IMG/VR virus record: IMGVR_UViG_3300020595_000171 | Span: 1-26,179 of that record | Strand: one strand, 5' to 3' | DNA: 26,179 bases | Origin: a virus | In this document: positions 1 through 5,370 of the stretch, one piece after another | Position numbering within the stretch: the first letter of the stretch is position 1 | Layout: each line of letters begins with the position of its first letter | Made by a program: the position numbers and the translations under genes | Notes under the pieces: generated by a model | The model's database searches: none | What the model was told of the DNA's origin: nothing | What the model saw: the letters and a program-made list of their open reading frames with translations, nothing else

Positions 1-318
1 ATGCACCGAGGCGTTGAGTTATTGTCAGGAACTCTCTACATCAAGAACAACGAGATCATGCTCCAACTTGTTAGAGATTGGTCTAACGTAAAGGATGTCA
101 ATTGGGATCAACGCATCCTCCAAGAATTAATCGAAAACCAATATAAGAACGAAATTGTAATACGGCCACTCCCCGAAGAGTATGTAAAAATCAACCCAAA
201 AAATAGCAGCTTTGATAAACTTGATTGTGTCATTGGGCACAAGCAAATGAGTCGCCAACAACGAGCAAAGATTGGATATGAGCAACCACGAAACTTTAAA
301 AGACTTCATCAAAGGTAA
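1..318 (+). CDS. C-terminal part of a probable GT-A type glycosyltransferase (5' end may lie outside window)
   Basis: The frame is open from base 1, so the ATG at position 1 need not be the true start and the gene is probably cut by the window edge. The visible 105 residues contain SGTLYIKNN, then a WDQR motif (about residue 35), RPLPEEYVKI (about 55-64) and GHKQMSRQQR near the end. This spacing (G-x-LYIKNN, then DQ, then LPxxY, then a basic tail) is what I associate with the C-terminal half of nucleotide-diphospho-sugar transferase proteins, where the conserved D/Q stretch lies near the acceptor site. The next gene starts inside its 3' end (about 41-nt overlap), so they are probably co-translated with the glycan genes that follow. 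Sugar donor and acceptor cannot be read. Assignment as a glycosyltransferase is moderate. Confidence 0.5.
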   Translation: MHRGVELLSGTLYIKNNEIMLQLVRDWSNVKDVNWDQRILQELIENQYKNEIVIRPLPEEYVKINPKNSSFDKLDCVIGHKQMSRQQRAKIGYEQPRNFKRLHQR

Positions 319-868
319 GACAGTTGTAGTCGTTGGCAACAGCGAACGAATGTTAGAACGAGACTATTCAAAATTCATTGACTCGTTTGATGTTGTCGTT
401 CGGTTGAACCACGGCAGACCATTATTAACCACTGGCACCAAGACAACCATCTGGGCGTCGATTTATAAGGTCGAGAATCCGCGAGCACTGCGAGAACACT
501 ACAAGAAATTCAAGTCCCCAATTATCGTAAGATTCGGATCACGTGCAAAAAAACCAATTACTGCAGATCTTGAATCACGAACGTGGTTTGTCAAATCAGA
601 TAGACAGTTGCTTGAAATGTTCCGCAACCGTAAAGCAGAATCACGCGGTGAGCCTAGAGCATACCCTTCAATCGGTTCGCGCGTTGTTGACTGGCTTTAT
701 GGCGAATTAGGTGTTGAAGCAATTGACTTAGTTGGTTTTGACTTTTTCGACACGGGAACTTGGTATAGACCAGGTGAGGAGAATTGTTATAAATGCCATA
801 CGCCGTCAATAGACAAGAAATTTATCGTTAACCATCCAGCAGTCACATTACATGAGTATAGTCAATAA
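278..868 (+). CDS. GT29-like (sialyltransferase-fold) glycosyltransferase
   Basis: A 196-residue protein with two blocks resembling the sialylmotifs of glycosyltransferase family 29. The first is a motif-L-like stretch at about residues 12-58 (VVVVGNS, then SFDVVVRLN, then TGTKTTIW). The second is a motif-S-like stretch at about 128-156 (YPSIGSRVVDWLY, then IDLVGFDFF). A C-terminal NHPAVTLHEY could supply the late His/Glu pair. Family members use CMP-activated acidic sugars, but short microbial members may use other donors, so sialic acid specificity is not claimed. I prefer ATG 278 to a TTG two codons upstream at 272; no strong ribosome-binding site is visible. It overlaps the preceding glycosyltransferase and the following sulfotransferase (17 nt), indicating a translationally coupled glycan operon. 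It is short compared with animal enzymes, which suggests a minimal catalytic domain. Confidence 0.62.
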   Translation: MSNHETLKDFIKGKTVVVVGNSERMLERDYSKFIDSFDVVVRLNHGRPLLTTGTKTTIWASIYKVENPRALREHYKKFKSPIIVRFGSRAKKPITADLESRTWFVKSDRQLLEMFRNRKAESRGEPRAYPSIGSRVVDWLYGELGVEAIDLVGFDFFDTGTWYRPGEENCYKCHTPSIDKKFIVNHPAVTLHEYSQ

Positions 869-1469
869 CAAACATAAACACACTTTCATTCACATCCCAA
901 AGACAGCAGGACATTCAATGCAAGACTTGCCGTGGGTTGGTCGTACTTGCCACACCTCCGCATTAGAATTTCAGCAGGCGGGAATGTGGAGAGATGACTA
1001 CTTCTCGTGGACGTTTGTTCGCAACCCATACGACCGCTTCGTTTCGTCGTATGAATGGGCACGACAGACTTGGAATGCTGTCTGGCAGCTTCGGTTCGGC
1101 ATCACCAAGAATGACCTTGCAACATTTGAAAACTATCTCTCGTGGGTTGAACGTACTGGCGGTCATAAAAACGACAATCGTCAGCAATCAGAATTTATCT
1201 GTGATCAAGACGGCAAGATTATTGTCGACTTCGTTGGTCGGTTTGAAAATCTGGCAGAAGATTGGGATTTCGTCTGTCAAACAGTTTTGGGACATTCTTC
1301 TCCTCTTCCGCACAAAAATAAGACAAATCGCCGCTCAACTGACAGTTATTACACAGAAGAGCAGAAAAAGCGTGTTTACAAGCTTTACAAGACAGATTTC
1401 GACAATTTTGCAGTTTTTTCCAATTTTGGCAGAAATAACTATATACAGAAGAGAAAAAGTATGTTATAA
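852..1469 (+). CDS. Carbohydrate sulfotransferase-like protein
   Basis: A 205-residue protein with the two PAPS-binding signatures of the sulfotransferase superfamily. The 5'-phosphosulfate loop is HIPKTAGHSM (residues 14-23). The 3'-phosphate motif is TFVRNPYDRFVSSY (about 54-67), with the R...S arrangement typical of the carbohydrate sulfotransferase (Sulfotransfer_2-like) branch. It would move sulfate from PAPS to a sugar hydroxyl in the host cytoplasm. It overlaps the GT29-like gene by 17 nt. Its last residues (RNNYIQKRKSML) are encoded by an early promoter, and its TAA stop (1467-1469) lies inside the -10 box, so this gene ends abruptly in a regulatory element shared with another locus (18399-18440). 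That suggests the gene end coincides with a recombination junction. The family call is strong; the acceptor is unknown. Confidence 0.8.
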   Translation: MSIVNNKHKHTFIHIPKTAGHSMQDLPWVGRTCHTSALEFQQAGMWRDDYFSWTFVRNPYDRFVSSYEWARQTWNAVWQLRFGITKNDLATFENYLSWVERTGGHKNDNRQQSEFICDQDGKIIVDFVGRFENLAEDWDFVCQTVLGHSSPLPHKNKTNRRSTDSYYTEEQKKRVYKLYKTDFDNFAVFSNFGRNNYIQKRKSML

Positions 1470-1472
1470 TTG
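1431..1472 (+). promoter_or_regulatory. Early sigma70-like promoter, copy A
   Basis: The -35-like box TATACA (1442-1447) is followed by a 17-nt spacer and a perfect -10 TATAAT (1465-1470), with an extended -10 TG at 1462-1463. The outer 19 bases (1431-1449) and inner 15 bases (1458-1472) are identical to those of the promoter at 18399-18440, separated by the same 8-nt variable spacer. The expected start, 7 nt after the -10, is the A of the ATG at 1477. Confidence 0.8.
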
Positions 1473-1476
1473 ATGT

Positions 1477-1542
1477 ATGCTAACAAAGGAAAAAATCCTC
1501 GCCAATAAGGCCCGTCGTGTCACCAAACAAAAAGCACTTTAA
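1477..1542 (+). CDS. Possible 21-residue basic leader peptide
   Basis: Too short for ordinary gene calling, but placed exactly where transcription from the early promoter should begin (7 nt after the -10 box). It would therefore be read from a leaderless mRNA. It starts MLTKEKILANK and ends VTKQKAL, is Lys/Arg rich, and stops at TAA (1540-1542), four bases before the ATG of the next gene. That geometry suggests translational coupling: ribosomes finishing this peptide could restart at 1547, which has no visible ribosome-binding site. An alternative ATG at 1473 gives only 11 codons. It may have no function beyond delivering ribosomes. Confidence 0.42.
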   Translation: MLTKEKILANKARRVTKQKAL

Positions 1543-1552
1543 TATTATGAAA
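1524..1552 (+). repeat. 29-bp gene-junction repeat, copy 1
   Basis: A 29-bp sequence starting CAAACAAAAAGCAC and ending TATTATGAAA is identical at 1524-1552 and 1940-1968. Both copies end in the start codon and second codon of a gene. A degenerate third version precedes the gene at 2199 (about 2179-2205). None contains an SD sequence. Confidence 0.8.
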
Positions 1553-1912
1553 GAAACTTACGAACAAGCTAAAGCTCGCCTCTCTAAACGTGGTGTCAAG
1601 CGCTCTTCATCCTTTGTAAAGATGTTTGACCCAACTGACGAAACTGCTATCCAAGAAATCGCAGAGCTCCGGAAGTCTGTGAAGATGATCAATAAGACAA
1701 TCCCACGCAATGTGCGTGTTCGTAAGTTATTTCGTGTCGTGACAGAATATCGTTTGCCTCTAGGTTCTAACAGACAAGAAGCTGCTGGGTATTATGGGCC
1801 AAGCATGATGCCTCACTTTAAACGTAAAGACGCAGTTCTGGGCCTTCTTTACATTCAACAATATTACCAATGGCCGAAAAACCAAATGACTATCCGCGAG
1901 GAACTTGGATAG
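1547..1912 (+). CDS. Hypothetical early protein, 121 aa
   Basis: No family recognised. The protein is basic in its first third (AKARLSKRGVKRSSS), has a central stretch IAELRKSVKMINKTIPRN that could be helical, and a hydrophobic/aromatic C-terminal region (GLLYIQQYYQWPKNQ). ATG 1547 is preferred to a GTG at 1517 because it lies four bases after the stop of the preceding leader peptide and because the same junction sequence precedes a second gene at 1963. It has no signal peptide or membrane segment. Its stop (TAG, 1910-1912) lies inside a 40-bp repeat that recurs near the end of the next gene. Position in an early-type run suggests a host-takeover or accessory role, but nothing in the sequence specifies it. 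Confidence 0.68.
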   Translation: MKETYEQAKARLSKRGVKRSSSFVKMFDPTDETAIQEIAELRKSVKMINKTIPRNVRVRKLFRVVTEYRLPLGSNRQEAAGYYGPSMMPHFKRKDAVLGLLYIQQYYQWPKNQMTIREELG

Positions 1913-1943
1913 ACCGCAACCACCCTGCAACATTCGTAACAAA
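1904..1943 (+). repeat. 40-bp gene-end repeat, copy 1
   Basis: CTTGGATAGACCGCAACC opens a 40-bp block that recurs at 2144-2183 with two substitutions. Here it carries the TAG stop of the 121-aa gene. It joins directly to copy 2 of the 29-bp junction repeat. Confidence 0.85.
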
Positions 1944-1968
1944 CAAAAAGCACTTTAATATTATGAAA
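1940..1968 (+). repeat. 29-bp gene-junction repeat, copy 2
   Basis: Identical to 1524-1552. It supplies the start codon (1963) of the 74-aa gene and abuts the 40-bp gene-end repeat, giving a roughly 65-bp composite junction. Confidence 0.85.
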
Positions 1969-2187
1969 ATCACAAAAACAAAACCGCTCTCTGGTCAGTT
2001 CACCGCAACGTGGGAATATAACGGGCTAGTTTGGTCTGACACCTACAAGTACGACGAAACTGACAATCGCCTGTTAGTCCATGATAGCGAAACTGACGTC
2101 TGGAAAGCTGTGGGGCATGAGGATCACGAGGGCGGTGTTGCTCCTTGGATCGACCGCAACCACCCTGCAATATTCGTAACAAATTAA
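1963..2187 (+). CDS. Hypothetical early protein, 74 aa
   Basis: No family recognised. The N-terminal two thirds look like a small beta-rich domain (GQFTATWEYNGLVWSDTYKYD, alternating aromatic and polar residues). The last 14 residues (WIDRNHPAIFVTN region) are encoded by copy 2 of the 40-bp repeat, which in copy 1 is read in another frame and carries a stop. The C-terminal tail was therefore probably acquired by duplication of a junction sequence rather than by selection on the protein. ATG 1963 is chosen because it matches the start position of the 1547 gene relative to the same leader repeat; a longer frame from 1870 would overlap the previous gene. Confidence 0.62.
   Translation: MKITKTKPLSGQFTATWEYNGLVWSDTYKYDETDNRLLVHDSETDVWKAVGHEDHEGGVAPWIDRNHPAIFVTN
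2144..2183 (+). repeat. 40-bp gene-end repeat, copy 2
   Basis: Matches 1904-1943 except at two positions (A to C, which removes the stop of copy 1, and C to T). Here it is translated as the C-terminus of the 74-aa protein. A diverged form of the 29-bp leader follows, ending at the ATG of 2199. Confidence 0.85.
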
Positions 2188-2198
2188 AGCACTGTAAT

Positions 2199-2516
2199 AT
2201 GTCAAAATTTATCCACTCTCCTGAATTGTCAGAAAAGTCCTTTGCTGAATTTGTGCGCCTATTAGGTGAACGTCGGGCAAAAGGTTGGTCCAACTCCTCG
2301 TTTCGCAATGACTCGACTGACAGCCTAACATTCATGGCTCCATGTCCCGAACAGGATGATGAGATGACTGCTGTTGCAGTTCTCCACTTGCCCGACAGTG
2401 AGGATTATCGTGAATTTTATTACTACGAACTTGACTGTAATGTTGAGGGAACCTTCAAGACTATTGAAGAGACTGCCAAATTCATCACATCGCGTGGACT
2501 CCACAAATTACTGTAA
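2199..2516 (+). CDS. Hypothetical early protein, 105 aa
   Basis: No family recognised. The protein is acidic overall, with a helical-looking start (SEKSFAEFVRLLGERRAKGW), a central beta-rich part (DSLTFMAP, then TAVAVLHLPDSEDY, then EFYYYELDCNVEG) and a helical end (KTIEETAKFITSRGL). This looks like a compact alpha/beta domain. The start at ATG 2199 follows the diverged copy of the leader repeat. The stop codon overlaps the start of the next gene (TAATG), showing translational coupling. Function unknown; membership of the early operon is the only contextual clue. Confidence 0.65.
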   Translation: MSKFIHSPELSEKSFAEFVRLLGERRAKGWSNSSFRNDSTDSLTFMAPCPEQDDEMTAVAVLHLPDSEDYREFYYYELDCNVEGTFKTIEETAKFITSRGLHKLL

Positions 2517-2710
2517 TGGCTAAAGGCGACAAGAACTGCGAGTGTAACCGACGGGCATGCAATAATGCTCCCGCCATACACTTCAACCGATCCACAGAGA
2601 AATTTTATTGCACTCCATGTGCTCGTAAAATCAACTCTTATCCTGAAAACGAAAATGTCTGTGCATGGCCAACACGTGCAGATTTGAACCAAGACGGTAC
2701 ATTAAAATGA
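2516..2710 (+). CDS. Small zinc-binding-like phage protein, 64 aa
   Basis: Contains several cysteines in a zinc-site arrangement: CECNRRACNN at the N-terminus and FYCTPCARKIN in the middle (about residues 31-41). I recognise the pattern of a short basic start, then FYC-x2-CA-x2-IN, from small conserved proteins of T4-like and other large marine phages, but no function is known to me. The start overlaps the upstream stop (TAATG), and its own stop overlaps the next start (ATGA at 2707-2710), so it is tightly coupled in the operon. Confidence 0.66.
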   Translation: MAKGDKNCECNRRACNNAPAIHFNRSTEKFYCTPCARKINSYPENENVCAWPTRADLNQDGTLK

Positions 2711-3438
2711 AATTTAATATCCCAGAAATCAAAATGAAGTACCCAACCTACATCGTAGGCGGATGGGTCCGAGACAAAGTTATCGACCCAAGCTCATGCC
2801 CTAAGGACATTGATCTTGCAATGGTCGCTCCCGACTTCAAGTCAATGCGTGAAGCAGTCATTGCGGCAGGTGGAGAAATCTATCTTGAAACGCCACAGTA
2901 CTTGACGATCCGATGCATGATCCCAGAGCTTGGTGCAGTTGATGTTGCACTTACACGTACTGACGGTGAATACACTGACGGACGTCGTCCTGACGAAACT
3001 CACATTACAGACTCGATTGAAGACGATCTGTCTCGTCGTGACTTCACATGTAACGCAATTGCAGTCGACGTTTCTAACGGACACATTGTCGATCCATTCG
3101 GCGGTGTTGCTGATGCACAAGATAAGATTCTTCGTACTGTTCGTAATGCCCGTTCACGGTTTGAAGAAGACTACCTTCGCCTGTTCCGTGCACTTCGGTT
3201 TGCAATCACAAAGGAATTCTCACTTGACTGTGAAATCGTTGCAGCAATGCACGACCGCGAAATTTGCAGCGGTATCAAGAATATCTCGAAGGAACGTATT
3301 CGTGAAGAAATGCTTAAGTGCTTCAACCACAACACGTTCACGACTGTTGGATACTTAAACGAATACTCAAATCTCCTCTATTGGATGTGCCAAAAGGGTG
3401 TATCCTTGAAGCCTACACTCGAAAAACTAAAGGTATAA
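2707..3438 (+). CDS. CCA-adding / poly(A) polymerase head-domain nucleotidyltransferase
   Basis: A 243-residue class II tRNA nucleotidyltransferase-type protein. Visible motifs are GGWVRD (18-23), the metal-binding DID of KDIDLAMV (34-36), RRDFTCNAIAVDV (about 116-128) and DPFGG. The neck motif EDYLRLFRALRFA follows at about 157-170, and SGIKNISKERIREEM after it. Family members repair or add the 3' CCA of tRNA, or add poly(A). It has the full head and neck but is much shorter than the roughly 400-residue bacterial enzymes, so the tRNA-binding body and tail are reduced. ATG 2707 is used because it overlaps the previous stop. No tRNA gene is in this window, so it may act on host or distant phage tRNAs. 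The family call is strong; CCA versus poly(A) activity is not decidable. Confidence 0.88.
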   Translation: MKFNIPEIKMKYPTYIVGGWVRDKVIDPSSCPKDIDLAMVAPDFKSMREAVIAAGGEIYLETPQYLTIRCMIPELGAVDVALTRTDGEYTDGRRPDETHITDSIEDDLSRRDFTCNAIAVDVSNGHIVDPFGGVADAQDKILRTVRNARSRFEEDYLRLFRALRFAITKEFSLDCEIVAAMHDREICSGIKNISKERIREEMLKCFNHNTFTTVGYLNEYSNLLYWMCQKGVSLKPTLEKLKV

Positions 3439-3439
3439 A

Positions 3440-3835
3440 ATGGAACAAGAAAAACGCAAACAAGTCTATACTGTTGATGCTATTGGAGAGATAACAAGAC
3501 CATACGACATCGTCGTAATGACGGAGCCTGGAAATAGTCGAACCGCAGGAATCCAGATTGGGTTGATTGCGAATGGCACTAAGACTGGAGCACAGATCTT
3601 CTCATTGACGGAGATTGCCAATCGTCAGCGGATGGTTGAAGAATGTCGTAAGAACGGACAGGGCGATAATTGGTATGAGAGGTATCTTGAGACAGCATTT
3701 ACGAAACCATCTTGTCGCCCGTCCCATGCATACATCAAGCATGAGTTCAAGCGTCCTGATATGGTCGACCAAGATTTGTTCAATCAAGTTGTGAAGGCTA
3801 TCACAAATTACCTATACACTCAAGGAGAAAAATAA
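3440..3835 (+). CDS. Hypothetical early protein, 131 aa
   Basis: No family recognised. The first half looks beta-rich (YTVDAIGEITRPYDIVVMTEP, then AGIQIGLIANGTKTGAQIFSL). The second half is basic and helical (NRQRMVEECRKNGQGDNWYERYLE) and ends in a helix LFNQVVKAITNYLYTQ. There is no signal or membrane segment. An AAAGG ribosome-binding site lies 6 nt before ATG 3440, and the previous stop is one base away. It lies between the nucleotidyltransferase and the exonuclease, so a nucleic-acid-related role is possible but not shown. Confidence 0.65.
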   Translation: MEQEKRKQVYTVDAIGEITRPYDIVVMTEPGNSRTAGIQIGLIANGTKTGAQIFSLTEIANRQRMVEECRKNGQGDNWYERYLETAFTKPSCRPSHAYIKHEFKRPDMVDQDLFNQVVKAITNYLYTQGEK

Positions 3836-3836
3836 C

Positions 3837-4409
3837 ATGAAGTTTGGATTTATTGATACTGAAACTACAGGAGCAGGTTCTGAAAAGAAATGTTCCATTT
3901 GGCAAATCACTCTAATTATCACTGATGAGTTGCTTAATGAGATTGACCGAATCAATCTGAAGTTCCGTCCGCGTGAAGGTTGTGTCCTTGAAGAAGGCGC
4001 TTTGGAGAAGACAGGCATGTCCATTGAAAAGTTCCGTGCGTTGCCAATGACTTATGATGGTGCCTATACCGCACTTATCTCTTTCTTGGAGAAGCACATC
4101 GACCGATTCAACAAGACTGATAAGCTGCAATTTGTTGCTTACAATGCTCAGTTTGACGCTCGTTTTATGCGTCAGTTTTTCATCGACAACAACGACAATT
4201 ACTACGGCTCGTGGTTCTTCCACCCGCCAATCTGTTTGATGATGCAGGCTGCTTGGATGACTCGAAAGGTTCGTGATAAGTGGGCAAGTAACTTCCGTTT
4301 GGAGTCGTTGTGTAAAGCAGCTGGCATTGAGTTCGACGAAGAGAAAGCACACGATGCTCTCTACGACGTTGAAAAGACGATCGAGCTGTATAAGTACTTC
4401 GACGAATAA
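3837..4409 (+). CDS. DEDDh 3'-5' exonuclease (DnaQ-like)
   Basis: A 190-residue protein with all three exonuclease motifs. Exo I is FIDTETTG (D7, E9). Exo II is in VAYNAQFDARFM (about 100-111). Exo III is AHDALYDVEKTIELY (about 170-184) with the His-x4-Asp pattern of the DEDDh subgroup. Such enzymes remove nucleotides from 3' ends of DNA or RNA, as proofreading subunits or stand-alone RNase T/DNase-like enzymes. Length and lack of other domains point to a stand-alone enzyme. GGAG lies upstream of ATG 3837, so this start is well supported. It is the last gene before a strong terminator (4450-4478). Together with the CCA-adding-type gene it may process RNA 3' ends, but DNA substrates are equally possible. 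Confidence 0.88.
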   Translation: MKFGFIDTETTGAGSEKKCSIWQITLIITDELLNEIDRINLKFRPREGCVLEEGALEKTGMSIEKFRALPMTYDGAYTALISFLEKHIDRFNKTDKLQFVAYNAQFDARFMRQFFIDNNDNYYGSWFFHPPICLMMQAAWMTRKVRDKWASNFRLESLCKAAGIEFDEEKAHDALYDVEKTIELYKYFDE

Positions 4410-4449
4410 TTACAGAAAATTAACCGATACAGGCCGCAATGCCACCTAG

Positions 4450-4478
4450 AAAAACCACATCATTCCGTTGTGGTTTTT
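4450..4478 (+). terminator. Rho-independent terminator
   Basis: AAAAACCACA (4450-4459) pairs with TGTGGTTTTT (4469-4478) around a 9-nt loop, with the T-tract forming the 3' arm. It ends the early operon and lies just before a late promoter. Confidence 0.88.
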
Positions 4479-4486
4479 CTTTGCTT

Positions 4487-4494
4487 TATAAATA
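4487..4494 (+). promoter_or_regulatory. T4-type late promoter TATAAATA
   Basis: A perfect match to the T4 late consensus. The expected start, 6 nt after the last A, is the A of the ATG at 4500, so the mRNA should be leaderless. Confidence 0.85.
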
Positions 4495-4499
4495 GTTAT

Positions 4500-4694
4500 A
4501 TGCTCAACTATATCAAAAGACTACTCAATCCTCCTGTAGCACGGTGGACAACTAACACTGAAAAAGAATTTCCTCATCTGGAAGCCGACAAGTACTTTCT
4601 TGTCAAATCCGAAGCAGAGGGAACTTTGATGTTTACGCCGTCACAAGTTAAAGCTGCTAAAAAGACCGCAGATAAAAACTTGGAAGATCAGTAA
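4500..4694 (+). CDS. Hypothetical late protein, 64 aa
   Basis: No family recognised. The protein reads MLNYIKRLLNPPVARWTT at its N-terminus, then a charged middle (EKEFPHLEADKYFLVKSEAEG) and a Lys-rich helix (SQVKAAKKTADKNLEDQ). ATG 4500 is chosen over an upstream in-frame GTG at 4470 because the GTG lies inside the terminator stem and upstream of the late promoter's start site. It is insulated on both sides by hairpins (4450-4478 and 4709-4743), making it a single-gene late unit. Possibly a minor virion or assembly protein; this is inferred only from late timing. Confidence 0.68.
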   Translation: MLNYIKRLLNPPVARWTTNTEKEFPHLEADKYFLVKSEAEGTLMFTPSQVKAAKKTADKNLEDQ

Positions 4695-4708
4695 AACTTA
4701 AGTCAATC

Positions 4709-4745
4709 ACGAGCCTCTACATCACATTGCAGTAGAGGCTCGTTT
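4709..4745 (+). terminator. Strong hairpin terminator
   Basis: ACGAGCCTCTAC (4709-4720) pairs perfectly with GTAGAGGCTCGT (4732-4743) around an 11-nt loop. The stem is 12 bp, but the following T-tract is very short (about TTT before TAG). It may act as a terminator or an mRNA 3'-end stabiliser. Confidence 0.78.
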
Positions 4746-4755
4746 AGTATAAATT

Positions 4756-5346
4756 ATGATCGCGATAGAAATTATATTAGTAGTAGGAACAATTGCCACC
4801 AACTTTATTGCTTTGGGAATTGCATGGTTTAAGCTAAAGACCGCAGTGCATACAATGTCCAAAGAGGTAAAAGAGCATACTGATGTGGCTGTGCAAAAGC
4901 TGAATGGAATGCTTACGTATTTCATTCATTCTGCAGATCGACCTATGTGGATTAAGGCAGTCAAATTGGAGAACGGCAAACCTGTGTTTAGAATGCTCGA
5001 AGTAAATAACGAGTATGCTAATCTGTTTGGTATTAGGCGTAATGATTATATTGGCAAGACGGACCTTGAAGCAGGTTGGGACCGTGAGACATCTGATATG
5101 TTTTATAAAAACGATCTTGCTGTTTGGGCGTCAGGAAATCCTCATACTTTCACTGAAGTTATAGGAGGCAAGACAATGCGTTTTCGTAAGCTCTTGTTGC
5201 AGACACCAGACGGCACTAAGAAGGGCGTCATGGGATATGCTGTCGACTATAATGATCTGGACGGATGCTGCAAAAAGTGCGTTGACAAACAAATCCATGA
5301 TGACGGCCTCAACGATATTTTATTTGAGCCGAAGAAACTATTTTAA
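4756..5346 (+). CDS. Membrane-anchored PAS-domain protein
   Basis: Residues 3-25 form one hydrophobic segment (IAIEIILVVGTIATNFIALGIAWF), followed by a charged helix. A PAS-like domain spans about residues 63-172: VNNEYANLFGIRRNDYIGKTD, then a W-containing helix and NDLAVWASGNPHTFTEV, then MRFRKLLLQTPDGTKKGVMGYAVDYND. The order N-x3-LFG, IGKTD, D-x-V and the final G-x2-GYAVDYND strand is characteristic of PAS sensor modules. PAS folds bind ligands or cofactors or mediate dimerisation. No kinase, HTH or cyclase output domain follows, only a Cys-rich CCKKCVDKQIH tail. It could act as a decoy or modulator of host membrane signalling, or as a virion membrane protein. TATAAATT abuts the ATG directly, which does not fit the leaderless spacing, so its promoter is unclear. 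Confidence 0.75.
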   Translation: MIAIEIILVVGTIATNFIALGIAWFKLKTAVHTMSKEVKEHTDVAVQKLNGMLTYFIHSADRPMWIKAVKLENGKPVFRMLEVNNEYANLFGIRRNDYIGKTDLEAGWDRETSDMFYKNDLAVWASGNPHTFTEVIGGKTMRFRKLLLQTPDGTKKGVMGYAVDYNDLDGCCKKCVDKQIHDDGLNDILFEPKKLF

Positions 5347-5357
5347 GAATATTCCAG

Positions 5358-5365
5358 TATAAATA
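5358..5365 (+). promoter_or_regulatory. T4-type late promoter TATAAATA
   Basis: A perfect late consensus. Six nucleotides after its last A is the A of ATG 5371, so this also predicts a leaderless mRNA. Confidence 0.87.
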
Positions 5366-5370
5366 ACAGT

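Noticed and set aside
1870-1962. Longer version of the 74-aa gene starting at 1870
   Set aside because: It would overlap the preceding gene and run through the junction repeat; the ATG at 1963 sits at the same place relative to the repeat as the previous gene's start.
3912-4352. 146-codon open frame on the - strand inside the exonuclease gene
   Set aside because: Antisense to a gene with all three exonuclease motifs; no promoter or start signal.
4748-4755. TATAAATT directly before the PAS-protein ATG as a late promoter
   Set aside because: Predicted start would be about 5 nt inside the gene and the last base mismatches the consensus; kept only as uncertain. The same applies to TATAAAAT before the gp26-type ATG (25295-25302).
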